A stretch of DNA of 64,000 nt from positions 22,360-86,359 of the forward strand of contig JBKCNM010000105.1 of the NCBI GenBank assembly GCA_046297395.1. The letters are read 5' to 3'. This stretch comes from JBEICQ01 sp046297395 (GTDB lineage: Bacteria > Bacteroidota > Bacteroidia > UBA4408). The notes below the pieces were generated by a model. It had not been told where the DNA came from and did not search any database. It saw nothing but the letters and a program-made list of their open reading frames with translations. Positions within the stretch are counted from its first letter, which is position 1, and each line of letters begins with the position of its first letter. Of the stretch, positions 25,546 through 34,292 are shown piece by piece. The translations under genes and the position numbers were made by a program.

Positions 25546-27120
25546 ATGTGTCGTTTTGCCGATGAGTCCATAAAAAAGCCTGTTAAGGTTGATTTTACAA
25601 ATCTTGGCTCAAGCGTAAATACCAAATTTCCTGAATATTTCGCCGGCCTTACCGACGATGAAAGCATCGTTTATTTTACCAGCCGCAGGGAAGGAAACGG
25701 AAACTTCCAGGCCATGGATGGTAAATTCTTTGAAAGCATCTTCACATCAACATCAGGCGACAATGGTTTTGGAGCATCCGAGGAAATTGGAAGTCCAATC
25801 AATGTAGAAGAGAACGATGCTATTTTCTCTATCTCTGCCGACGGTACCAAAATGTTGATTGGAATGGATAAGAAAGAGAACGGAAACATCTACATGAGCG
25901 AACTCAAAGGAGATTCTTGGACCGAACCCATGGATGTAGGTCCAAACATCAACACCAAATTCAAAGAAAAGGGAGCCTGCATCTCCGCTGACGGTACCAC
26001 TTTGTATTTTGCAAGTGATAGAAAAGGTGGACTCGGAGGTTTTGATTTATACAAATCAACCCGACAGGGAAATTCTTGGGGCCCTGCTGAAGCTCTTGCT
26101 TCACTCAATACCAAGTACGATGAAATGTATCCAACACTTTCCCTCGATGGAAAAACACTTTTCTTCTCTTCTGCTGGGCATGAAACCATGGGTGGTTTGG
26201 ATATCATGAAGTCCGAAAATAACGGAGGAACCTGGAGTGCACCGGCAAACTTGGGATATCCAATCAACACTGTTGACGATGATTTCGGATACTTTGAATC
26301 CATTGATGGCATGCGTGCCTATGTATCTCAGATTCGTAAAGGCGGGATGGGAGATTTGGACATCTACAAGGTTACCTACCAAGATCGCAAACCAAAAGCC
26401 ATCACCGTATACATGGGTCGTGTGGTACTTAACAATGGTGTAAAAGAACTTACAAGCACAAACAAGATTACTGTGAAAGCTGCAGATGGTACTGAAAAAA
26501 TTTACAAAGCTGCATCAAATGGTAAATTCTCATTCAATCTGAAACCGGGCAGCAAGTATTCCATTAAGATGGAAGCCAACGGCAAGGAATTTGCAAAAGA
26601 TGAAATAGATATTCCTGCGGGAAGTCCTTATCAGGAAATCAAAAAAGAATTTAATATCGATCCTGAAGTTGCTGTAAAAGCTGCGGCTGAAAAAGCGGCT
26701 GAAGAAAAAGCCAAGGCAGAAGAAGTAGCCATGAATGCCAAAGCCAAGCCCATCGGATTTAAGATGTACTTTCAATACAACAAGAAAGACATTGGTGCTT
26801 CCAACGATTTCAAGGATTTCATGAAAGCCTTCCAGAAAGCTGTTTCAGAAAGTGGAAAAGTACAAGTGAAAATTGAAGCCTCAGCTTCCAAGGTACCTAC
26901 CAGGAAATACAAAGACAATCAAAATCTTTCCAAGTTGCGCGCAGATGCTGCCATCCAAAAGTTGAAAGACGAGATGGTAAAATTGAAACTTGATCCTTCC
27001 AAAGTGGTGTTTTTACCTCCTGTACCTTTGGTTGGTGGTCCTGAATACAAAAATGACTTCAACGAAAACAGAAAGTCATACGAGGAATATCAATACATCG
27101 ATATCTCTGTGACCAAATAA
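25546..27120 (+). CDS. C-terminal part of the interrupted PorE-like protein (PD40 propeller, CRD, OmpA-like)
   Basis: Same frame as the preceding fragment; ATG 25546 is merely the first Met after the TAA. It has about five PD40 propeller blades (SADGTTLYFASDRKGGLGGF, SLDGKTLFFSSAGHETMGG), then a carboxypeptidase-regulatory-like beta domain (about 26400-26640), an Ala/Glu/Lys helix, and a C-terminal OmpA-like domain with NQNLSKLRADAAIQKL, holding the Asp/Arg positions that bind peptidoglycan. Order TPR-PD40-CRD-OmpA is that of PorE, a T9SS-associated peptidoglycan-linked protein. As annotated it lacks any export signal, so it can only work if joined to the upstream part. Confidence 0.82.
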   Translation: MCRFADESIKKPVKVDFTNLGSSVNTKFPEYFAGLTDDESIVYFTSRREGNGNFQAMDGKFFESIFTSTSGDNGFGASEEIGSPINVEENDAIFSISADGTKMLIGMDKKENGNIYMSELKGDSWTEPMDVGPNINTKFKEKGACISADGTTLYFASDRKGGLGGFDLYKSTRQGNSWGPAEALASLNTKYDEMYPTLSLDGKTLFFSSAGHETMGGLDIMKSENNGGTWSAPANLGYPINTVDDDFGYFESIDGMRAYVSQIRKGGMGDLDIYKVTYQDRKPKAITVYMGRVVLNNGVKELTSTNKITVKAADGTEKIYKAASNGKFSFNLKPGSKYSIKMEANGKEFAKDEIDIPAGSPYQEIKKEFNIDPEVAVKAAAEKAAEEKAKAEEVAMNAKAKPIGFKMYFQYNKKDIGASNDFKDFMKAFQKAVSESGKVQVKIEASASKVPTRKYKDNQNLSKLRADAAIQKLKDEMVKLKLDPSKVVFLPPVPLVGGPEYKNDFNENRKSYEEYQYIDISVTK

Positions 27121-27141
27121 GTCCTAACGAATTTCATCAAC

Positions 27142-27166
27142 AAAGGGAATACAATGTATTCCCTTT
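27142..27166 (+). terminator. strong terminator after the PorE-like gene
   Basis: A perfect 11-bp stem, AAAGGGAATAC (27142-27152) with GTATTCCCTTT (27156-27166), 3-base loop and trailing T's. It separates the first from the second TPR-PD40 gene. Confidence 0.85.
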
Positions 27167-27180
27167 TTCATTTGAAGTAA

Positions 27181-28752
27181 ATGCCAACCTTTTCACATCT
27201 TCGTTTTTCTGTTTTTATAAGCTTTTTCTCGCTGTTTTGTTCTTCCTTGGCAAGTGACGGAAGCATTCCTGATGAAGCCAAAAACCTGCTGAAAGCAAAA
27301 GACTACACCAAAGCGCTTTCCATCCTTCTGAATGTAGCCAAAGAGAACAAAAATGACTTGGAAACAATGAACGGAATAGGTGTATGTTACCTGAACATTC
27401 ATGGTGATAAATCCAAGGCTATTCCCTACCTTGAAAAAGCCTCCTCCCTGAAAAAGAATAACTGGCCTGTTCTTGCAGACTTAGCAATGGCTTACCAGTA
27501 TGGAAAAAAATATGCGGAGGCAATTGCCATCTATGAAAACATTGAAAAGAACGGAGACCCAAAATACCAGGGGATGTTTTTGCAAGAGATCGAATATTGT
27601 AAACGGGCAGAATTGGCAGTAAAAAATCCGGTCAATGTAAGTTTCACCAACCTGGGTAAAAATATCAACTCAGAATATGCCGATTACTTTCCGATAGTAC
27701 CGGAGTATGGGAATCTGCTTGCATTTACTTCCCGGCGTAAAGGAAACACAGGAAACATTACCGACAAGGATGGCTTTTTTACTTCAGACATTTATCTTGC
27801 AGATTTTAAGAACGGGCAATTTTCCAAGGCCAAAAATGCAGGCGCAAAAACCAATACACCGGGAGACGAACAAGTAACCGGATGCACTCCTGACGGAAAA
27901 ACGCTAATGGTCTATATTGACTATGGAGGAAAAAATTTCGGAGACTTGTTTTTCTGCGACAATGGTAAAAACAACAGCACGGGAGAACTAAAAAATATCG
28001 GTGAAAACCTTAACACTCCCTTTTTTGAAACAGCCGGAACCCTAAACAGTGATGGAACGGCAGTATATTTTGCTTCTGATTTACCGGGTGGATATGGTGG
28101 GCGGGATTTATATAAAGCTATAAAGCTGCCGGATGGCAATTGGCTTGAGCCACAAAATCTCGGACCTGTAATAAATACACCGTTCAATGAAGATTTCCCC
28201 TGGATTTCTGATGATGGAATGTTGCTCACCTTTTCTTCGGAAGGCCACCAATCCATCGGAGGCTTTGATTTATATAAAGCCACCTGGGATACAGTGGCTA
28301 AAACATGGAAAGAGCCTGAGAACTTTGGATATCCCATCAATACTTCTGATGACGAATACAACATCTGTCTTTCATCAAACAGAGAAACCGGCTACATGTC
28401 ATGCTGGCGTCCTGACAGCGAAGGAGATTGGGATATATATAAAATTACCTTCAACGATTTGGTACAACCCAAAACCACATTTGTATACACCACTATCATT
28501 GCAGGAGATTCCATCAAACCCAATGTGAGTGGTTCATGTTTGGTAACAGATAAAATCAATGGTGATACGCTGGGCATTTACAATCCCAAGAGAAACGGTA
28601 AGTTTCTTATGATTCTTCCTACAGGGCTATATGATGTTCAGGTAAGTTCACCGGGATTCGAAGATTACAAGGAAGAACTTTATTTGTCGGACAAAGAATT
28701 ATATAGTGAAAAACTAAATAAGGTCATCAGACTCTCAAAGAAAAAAAAGTAA
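27181..28752 (+). CDS. secreted TPR-PD40 protein, paralogue 2 (no OmpA domain)
   Basis: A 523-residue relative of the preceding gene. It has a signal peptide, TPR helices (LLKAKDYTKALSILLNVA; KKYAEAIAIYENIE), a PD40 propeller (SDGTAVYFASDLPGGYGGRD, SDDGMLLTFSSEGHQSIGG) and a short C-terminal CRD-like beta domain ending in a Lys-rich tail. The OmpA-like peptidoglycan-binding domain of paralogue 1 is missing. The region where paralogue 1 has its stop reads through as IEYCKRAELAVKNPVNVSF. Role unknown; probably periplasmic or T9SS-related by kinship. Confidence 0.85.
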   Translation: MPTFSHLRFSVFISFFSLFCSSLASDGSIPDEAKNLLKAKDYTKALSILLNVAKENKNDLETMNGIGVCYLNIHGDKSKAIPYLEKASSLKKNNWPVLADLAMAYQYGKKYAEAIAIYENIEKNGDPKYQGMFLQEIEYCKRAELAVKNPVNVSFTNLGKNINSEYADYFPIVPEYGNLLAFTSRRKGNTGNITDKDGFFTSDIYLADFKNGQFSKAKNAGAKTNTPGDEQVTGCTPDGKTLMVYIDYGGKNFGDLFFCDNGKNNSTGELKNIGENLNTPFFETAGTLNSDGTAVYFASDLPGGYGGRDLYKAIKLPDGNWLEPQNLGPVINTPFNEDFPWISDDGMLLTFSSEGHQSIGGFDLYKATWDTVAKTWKEPENFGYPINTSDDEYNICLSSNRETGYMSCWRPDSEGDWDIYKITFNDLVQPKTTFVYTTIIAGDSIKPNVSGSCLVTDKINGDTLGIYNPKRNGKFLMILPTGLYDVQVSSPGFEDYKEELYLSDKELYSEKLNKVIRLSKKKK

Positions 28753-28859
28753 TTGTTTGTCATCTCAAAACCAATCATAAAACCACATAACAATTACTTC
28801 CAAAGGAAAATGAGCGTATTAAAATTTATTTAATAGTAGGAATTATTAGGTTCAGACAA

Positions 28860-28867
28860 TATATTTG
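28860..28867 (+). promoter_or_regulatory. -7 promoter element (TATATTTG) for TPR-PD40 paralogue 3
   Basis: Exact TAnnTTTG match 16 bases before the ATG at 28884. The 131-base gap before it (28753-28883) is AT-rich with no other feature seen. Confidence 0.5.
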
Positions 28868-28883
28868 AAGTTCAAAAATTAAA

Positions 28884-30554
28884 ATGATTCTCCGTGGGGC
28901 AATATGGATGTGTATTTTACTCATAGGCTTATGCCCCATTGTGTCGTTTGCTCAGGCAACCAAATCTGCCTCACCAGAGTTAACCGAGGATCCGTTTCAG
29001 CTTTTTAAATACCGAAACTACAGAGCAGCCATTCCCGGGTTTGAAGCAGAACTCAAGAATTCAGAGAAAAACCCTGAGTTGCTTGAAAAACTCGGATTGT
29101 GCTACATGCGTGGAAATATCAGTTACGAAAAAGCCGTTGGCATCTTCAAACAGGCAATTGAAGTGGACAAGGAAAATCCCGAACACATCTTCAATCTTGC
29201 CAATGCCTATCAGCTAAATTTTAAATTTGATGATGCCATAGAGCAGTATGGTAAGTATGTAATCAAAGTAAAGCAGCAGAAAAAAGAGAATGAAGCTGAG
29301 CTCGTAAAAAAAGGCTTAAGAGGAATTGAGACTTCAAAAAATGCAAAGGAGTTGATTAAGTTTCCGGTGGATGTTAGTTTCGAAAACATGGGAAAAGAAA
29401 TCAATACCGTGCATGCCGAACTTGACCCATTCATTACGCCATCTAAAACCACGCTAATTTATACCTCCAACCGACCGGACGGTAACCAATGTACAGAACC
29501 AAGAAAATCAGGATTCACCACAGACCTTTATGTTTCGATTTTCAAAAATGGAAAATGGACAAAATCATCAAACATGGGAAGTATCGTAAATACTCCATTA
29601 AACGAGAGAATTTGCTCCATGAATGAAGATGCATCCTCACTTTTTTTATACATCGACAATGAGGAGTCGTCCAAAGACGGAGATATCTATTTGGCATCGG
29701 CGAAAAACAAAATCTTTGATACTCCTTTCAGCCTGAAAGGCTTGGTTAACTCAAGCGATGAGGAATCCTCCGCTTCAATTACTTCAGACGGGGCAGCCTT
29801 GTATTTTTCATCTGACCGACCAGGGGGCTCAGGAAAGAAAGATATTTATGTGGCAAAAAAACTACCTGACCAAACATGGGGTGAACCCAAACGATTAACA
29901 GACAAAATTAATACAACCCTCAACGAGGATTTTCCACTGATTATGGACAATGACCGTACCTTGTATTTCTGTTCAGAGGGGCACAACAGCATGGGAGGTT
30001 ATGACATATTCCGCAGTGAATGGGTTGACTCACTCAACAACTGGTCGGATCCGGTAAACATGGGATATCCGGTAAACACCCCGGAAGATAACTACAGCAT
30101 TTCCTTTACTTCCCGTAGCAATGAGGGTTACATGGCATCTATCAGACCGGAAGGCATGGGTGACTATGACATCTATAGAATCGTCTTCAATCAATCCAAT
30201 GGAGCACCCTATTATGTGCTCAAAGGAATCATCGGAAGTTCACAAAATGGTGGAGTGAGTAACGATGTGAAAATGACTATTACCAGTAAAAAAACCAAAA
30301 CCCTTTTCGGAAAATACAATATCAGTGCACGCAAAAACGGTAAGTATTGCTTGGTGCTTTTTCCGGGTGATTATACAGTAGAAATTTCATCTGAAAATTG
30401 CATGCCTCACACCGAGGAAATCACTGTGATGGATAAAAATACTAGGGGCGAAATCATCCCCAAGGATTTTCAACTGAAATCATCAACTCAGTCTGATACA
30501 CCTAAAGATAAAACCTCAAAAAAAACAGAGAAAGCCTCTGTGAAAAAACCCTGA
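28884..30554 (+). CDS. secreted TPR-PD40 protein, paralogue 3 (no OmpA domain)
   Basis: A 556-residue protein built like paralogue 2: signal peptide, TPR helices (KYRNYRAAIPGFEAELKNSE; FDDAIEQYGKYVIKV), PD40 blades (SDGAALYFSSDRPGGSGKKD, DNDRTLYFCSEGHNSMGG), then a CRD-like domain (NGKYCLVLFPGDYTVEISSE) and a charged Lys/Thr/Ser tail. It lacks an OmpA-like domain. Its stop codon overlaps the ATG of the exonuclease gene by one base, so the two are probably translated from one transcript despite unrelated functions. Confidence 0.85.
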   Translation: MILRGAIWMCILLIGLCPIVSFAQATKSASPELTEDPFQLFKYRNYRAAIPGFEAELKNSEKNPELLEKLGLCYMRGNISYEKAVGIFKQAIEVDKENPEHIFNLANAYQLNFKFDDAIEQYGKYVIKVKQQKKENEAELVKKGLRGIETSKNAKELIKFPVDVSFENMGKEINTVHAELDPFITPSKTTLIYTSNRPDGNQCTEPRKSGFTTDLYVSIFKNGKWTKSSNMGSIVNTPLNERICSMNEDASSLFLYIDNEESSKDGDIYLASAKNKIFDTPFSLKGLVNSSDEESSASITSDGAALYFSSDRPGGSGKKDIYVAKKLPDQTWGEPKRLTDKINTTLNEDFPLIMDNDRTLYFCSEGHNSMGGYDIFRSEWVDSLNNWSDPVNMGYPVNTPEDNYSISFTSRSNEGYMASIRPEGMGDYDIYRIVFNQSNGAPYYVLKGIIGSSQNGGVSNDVKMTITSKKTKTLFGKYNISARKNGKYCLVLFPGDYTVEISSENCMPHTEEITVMDKNTRGEIIPKDFQLKSSTQSDTPKDKTSKKTEKASVKKP

Positions 30555-31369
30555 TGGATTTAAAAATTACGCGGCCCTTGGCCTTTATTGATCTGGAGAC
30601 CACCGGCGTGGATCTTGTAAAAGACCGGATTATTGAAATATCCATTCTCAAATTATATCCGGATGGCAAAAAAGAAACCCGCACCCGGCGCTTCAATCCC
30701 GGCATTCCCATTCCCGAATCCTCTACAAAGATTCATGGGATCACGAATGAAGATGTGGCCAACGAACCCATGTTTTCTCAAATTGCCAAATCACTTGTTC
30801 AATTTATTGGTGAAAGCGACCTGGCAGGTTACAACAGCATTCGGTTTGATGTCCCGCTCTTGATGGAAGAATTTATAAGAAGCCAGGTAGATTTTACGCT
30901 CAAAAATCGGAAGCTTATTGATATGCAGGTTATTTTTCACCAAATGGAACCCAGGAATTTATCTGCCGCTTATCGTTTTTATTGCAACAAAGAGCTTACG
31001 AATGCCCACAGTGCAGAAGCAGATATCAATGCCACCTTTGAAGTGCTTGATGCACAAATAAAAAAATACCGTGGTCAATCTCTTTCCACTGCCAACGATA
31101 AAAAAGTGGTATTCCCCGAAGGCATGGATGAGCTTCATGCTTTCTGCAACAGCTCCCGTTTTGCTGATTTAGCCGGTAGAATAGTTTTTGATGAGCATGG
31201 CATCGAAGTTTTTAATTTCGGCAAACACAAGGGTAAATCTGTGGAGCAGGTTTTTCTTCAGGAACCCTCTTATTACAACTGGATGATGAATGGAGAATTT
31301 CCTCAGTACACCAAAAAAGTAATCACCGAAATTCAATTGCGCAGAATACAGGCTAAAAACAAATCCTGA
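30554..31369 (+). CDS. DnaQ-like 3'-5' exonuclease with C-terminal DUF3820-like domain
   Basis: Residues about 1-175 form a DEDDh exonuclease: FIDLETTGVD (motif I), GYNSIRFDVPLL (motif II) and HSAEADINAT (motif III with the catalytic His and Asp). After a linker, residues about 220-265 (FNFGKHKGKSVEQVF, YYNWMM) form the small basic domain found at the C-terminus of ExoX-type nucleases. It probably trims DNA 3' ends in repair or proofreading rather than being the replicative epsilon subunit. ATG overlaps the upstream stop (TGATG). Confidence 0.88.
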   Translation: MDLKITRPLAFIDLETTGVDLVKDRIIEISILKLYPDGKKETRTRRFNPGIPIPESSTKIHGITNEDVANEPMFSQIAKSLVQFIGESDLAGYNSIRFDVPLLMEEFIRSQVDFTLKNRKLIDMQVIFHQMEPRNLSAAYRFYCNKELTNAHSAEADINATFEVLDAQIKKYRGQSLSTANDKKVVFPEGMDELHAFCNSSRFADLAGRIVFDEHGIEVFNFGKHKGKSVEQVFLQEPSYYNWMMNGEFPQYTKKVITEIQLRRIQAKNKS

Positions 31370-31460
31370 TTCTTCAAGAGTTTTTTCCTTTCAACAGTTC
31401 AACCAACCTTATCGGATGCTCTAAATGCAAGTACCCGGTAAAACAAGTCTTCCCTGACAT

Positions 31461-33077
31461 TTACTTCTGGTCGCTGATTTTGTATTTGCTTTCGAATTCT
31501 TTGCTTTGAAGAACTTCCAACGCCTTCCTGTAAGGATCATTCAGGTCATTGATGATTTCAAAAAAGTTTTCAGGTTTGTATAAATCTCTTGCGAGCAAGG
31601 CCTTCAATTGTGTGACGATGATGAGCTTTGCGCTTTTAAATCCTTTCTCATCCTTGGCAACACCCTCTTTTATTCCTGCATTCACAAGCTCTTCCAACAT
31701 CTGATCGGTGATGCGAAAACCTTTTTTGAATGCATTGAAATCGGGATAGAGGGATTTCAATTCCGGCCTGTGATTATCGGCGTATTTGAGAGCAAATGAG
31801 TTTACTACGCCTTTTCGGCTTAAATCGGTGAGGTATTTTGATGTACCTGTGGTATCGAGCGGAATGAAAATATCAGGCATGATTCCCCCGCCTCCATAAA
31901 CTGTTCTACCGGCAGGGGTTTTGTAAATAAGGGAATCCGGAAACTTGATCGAATCGCGATTCACCAATTCTCCCCTTTTGTAACGGTTCATCAGATCTTT
32001 GTAATAATCGTCACTTCCCTTGCCATAGGGCTTTTGAATGCACCTGCCTGTAGGTGTAAAATACTGCGCAATGGTCATGCGCAGCGCAGATCCGTCGGGC
32101 AGGGGAAATTGATTCTGTACAAGTCCCTTTCCAAAAGTCCTGCGACCAATGAGTAATCCTCTGTCCCAATCCTGAACCGCACCCGAGACAATTTCGCTGG
32201 CGGAAGCCGATCCTTCGTCAACCAGTACCACCAGCCGTCCCTGTTGAAACTCCCCGAACTGAGTGGAATTGTAATCTTTCCTTTGGGAATGCAAACCACT
32301 GGTATAGACAATCTTCTTACCTGCTGTTAAAAACTCATCTGCGATTTCAAATGCAGCATTTAAGAGGCCACCGCCATTGTCCTGCAGATCGAGGATAATA
32401 CTTTTGGCTCCTTGTTGTTTGAGTTGTTTGATTCCGTTGCGTACTTCCTCTGTGCTGGTTTGGGCAAAGCGACTTAACTTGATGTAGCCAATGCCGGGTT
32501 CAGCCATGTAGGAGGCATCCACAGAGTAAATGGGAATCTTGTCACGAACAATCGTAAAATCCAACAAATCTCTCAATCCCTTTCTGAAAACTGAAATCTT
32601 CACTTGTGTCCCTTTGTCTCCTCTTAAGCGCTTGAGGACTTGTTCATTTTTGATTTTTATTCCGGCTACATTTTCACCTTCAATCTTTACGATGCGGTCT
32701 CCAGAGAGAATGCCCAGCCTGTCGGAGGGTCCTCCGGCGATGGGAGAAATCACTGTGATGGTATCTTCAAGAATGTTGAATTGAATGCCAATCCCTTCAA
32801 AATTACCACTGAGGGGCTCGTTGAATTCCTTGAGTTCTTTGGGGGTAACATAGACCGAGTGAGGGTCGAGTTTCTCCAACATTCCCTCAATTGCATCCTC
32901 TACCAATTTTTCATTTTTTACGGAATCCATGTAGTAATAATTCACGAGCTGCAGGGCTGCACCAAACTTATCCATGGACTGACCCAATCCTGAAATTCCG
33001 GGCTGGGCAGACGCAGAAATCAATTGAAAAAAATAAAGGTAAAGTGATGTAAATGAGATAAATGCTTGTCTTTTCAT
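31461..33077 (-). CDS. S41 family C-terminal processing peptidase
   Basis: A periplasmic serine protease of 538 residues with a signal peptide (MKRQAFISFTSLYLYFFQ...), a PDZ domain (GIGIQFNILEDTITVISPIA, GGPSDRLGILSGDRIVKIEG) and the S41 catalytic domain. The nucleophile Ser is in DEGSASASEIVSGAVQD and the catalytic Lys in GRRTFGKGLVQ. CtpA-like enzymes trim C-termini of envelope proteins. A long C-terminal helical tail follows the catalytic core, as in many Bacteroidota homologues. Single gene with its own promoter. Confidence 0.93.
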   Translation of the reverse strand: MKRQAFISFTSLYLYFFQLISASAQPGISGLGQSMDKFGAALQLVNYYYMDSVKNEKLVEDAIEGMLEKLDPHSVYVTPKELKEFNEPLSGNFEGIGIQFNILEDTITVISPIAGGPSDRLGILSGDRIVKIEGENVAGIKIKNEQVLKRLRGDKGTQVKISVFRKGLRDLLDFTIVRDKIPIYSVDASYMAEPGIGYIKLSRFAQTSTEEVRNGIKQLKQQGAKSIILDLQDNGGGLLNAAFEIADEFLTAGKKIVYTSGLHSQRKDYNSTQFGEFQQGRLVVLVDEGSASASEIVSGAVQDWDRGLLIGRRTFGKGLVQNQFPLPDGSALRMTIAQYFTPTGRCIQKPYGKGSDDYYKDLMNRYKRGELVNRDSIKFPDSLIYKTPAGRTVYGGGGIMPDIFIPLDTTGTSKYLTDLSRKGVVNSFALKYADNHRPELKSLYPDFNAFKKGFRITDQMLEELVNAGIKEGVAKDEKGFKSAKLIIVTQLKALLARDLYKPENFFEIINDLNDPYRKALEVLQSKEFESKYKISDQK

Positions 33078-33088
33078 GGTTCTGAGCC

Positions 33089-33096
33089 CAAAAGTA
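33089..33096 (-). promoter_or_regulatory. -7 promoter element (TACTTTTG) for the S41 peptidase
   Basis: Exact TAnnTTTG match on the minus strand, 11 bases upstream of the ATG at 33077. Confidence 0.5.
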
Positions 33097-33125
33097 TGTT
33101 TTTTAAATACTAAATAGTTAAAATC

Positions 33126-33157
33126 TTGACTGAATAGGAATTAATGATGTATATTCG
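33126..33157 (+). promoter_or_regulatory. possible promoter (TTG-N21-TATATTCG) for the first DUF6089 gene
   Basis: TTG at 33126-33128 and a 7-of-8 match to the -7 element at 33150-33157, 42 bases upstream of the ATG at 33200. Confidence 0.4.
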
Positions 33158-33199
33158 CAGCGGAGCAAAAAGATAGTTCCTTTTAAGAAAAAATTGACC

Positions 33200-34162
33200 A
33201 TGAAAAAATTATTCATCATTGGGTTTTTATTTTCCCTTGTCTACTCTAAAGCCGGCGCACAATATCGCTGGGAATACGGTGGAGGAATTGGCGCTGCAAA
33301 CTACCTGGGTGAAGTTGGCGGAGGCGAAGGAGATCGCAGAGATTTTATTGCAGATTTAAAACTGGGCTTCACCAGATACCAGATAAATGGTTACTCTCGA
33401 TACAAAATTTCCAAAGATTTCTCTGTGAAAGGAAACTTGATTTTCGTGAATATCTCCGGGAATGACAACAAATCCGTTAATCCAACCAGGGTTGGAAGAA
33501 ACCTTAATTTCTCTACCAATATCTTCGAAATGTCCGTTCAAGGAGAATGGAATTTTTATCAGCAATCCAGGCTCTCAGGACGCTCCGGTATGATGCGTGG
33601 CCGTAAGAAGAAACGCACCGATTTTAAGAGTTATCTCTTTGCAGGGGTAGGATTTTTTTATTACAACCCCAAAGCGGAAATTGAAGGGAAATCATATGCC
33701 CTCCGCCAATATGAAACCGAGGGAGTTTCTTATTCTCCCATAGGAATTTGTTACCCCATCGGCATAGGCTTTGCCTACACCATCAATAAAACCGTTCGTC
33801 TTTGCATGGATATGTCCTATAGGTTTACCAATACCGATTACCTTGATGACGCAAGTGGAACCTATGGCAAGAAAACGCCCGGAAGTCTTGAAGAGAAGAT
33901 TTCAAATCCCAATCTTCTTCTTCCAAAAAATGCTACTGCTCCTTCAGGGAAAGAATTGCCAATTGCTGCAAACTATGGATGGGACTACAACAATAATGTT
34001 GGTTTAAAAAGAGGAGATCCCAGCAACAAGGATGGTTATTTCCTTGTAACTGCCACAGCCGGCATTGTGATCAAAGGAAAAAACAAATACTACAAAGGCA
34101 AGTACAAGAGCATTGCCAACCGTCGTAAGGTGGTGAAAAAGAAAACAAGAGCGAAATTTTAA
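33200..34162 (+). CDS. DUF6089/PorG-like outer-membrane barrel, copy 1
   Basis: A 320-residue protein from ATG 33200 with a signal peptide (MKKLFIIGFLFSLVYSKAGA). The mature start YRWEYGGGIGAANYLGEVGG and the following INGYSRYKISKDFSVKGNL match the DUF6089 pattern, the family to which the T9SS protein PorG is related. Alternating short strands and DYLDDASGTY near the C-terminus fit an eight-stranded barrel. The C-terminus is basic (KKKTRAKF). It is followed by a terminator and a diverged second copy. Function by kinship only. Confidence 0.78.
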   Translation: MKKLFIIGFLFSLVYSKAGAQYRWEYGGGIGAANYLGEVGGGEGDRRDFIADLKLGFTRYQINGYSRYKISKDFSVKGNLIFVNISGNDNKSVNPTRVGRNLNFSTNIFEMSVQGEWNFYQQSRLSGRSGMMRGRKKKRTDFKSYLFAGVGFFYYNPKAEIEGKSYALRQYETEGVSYSPIGICYPIGIGFAYTINKTVRLCMDMSYRFTNTDYLDDASGTYGKKTPGSLEEKISNPNLLLPKNATAPSGKELPIAANYGWDYNNNVGLKRGDPSNKDGYFLVTATAGIVIKGKNKYYKGKYKSIANRRKVVKKKTRAKF

Positions 34163-34170
34163 TCGCAGAA

Positions 34171-34197
34171 AAAAGCGGTACAAAATGTACCGCTTTT
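34171..34197 (+). terminator. terminator between the two DUF6089 genes
   Basis: A 12-bp perfect stem, AAAAGCGGTACA (34171-34182) with TGTACCGCTTTT (34186-34197), 3-base loop and a T-run. It shows that the reading frame opening at 34185 is not the real start of the next gene. Confidence 0.85.
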
Positions 34198-34292
34198 TTT
34201 TTACCCCCCTTTTATTGGCATTTCATCGAAAATATTTAACTGTTACCGGAGGCAATCGTTTCAGCTCATGTAAGTTTACCACATCTAATGAT

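Noticed and set aside
34185..34292. Longer N-terminus for the second DUF6089 gene
   Set aside because: The extension begins inside the terminator stem of the previous gene; the signal peptide starts at 34293.
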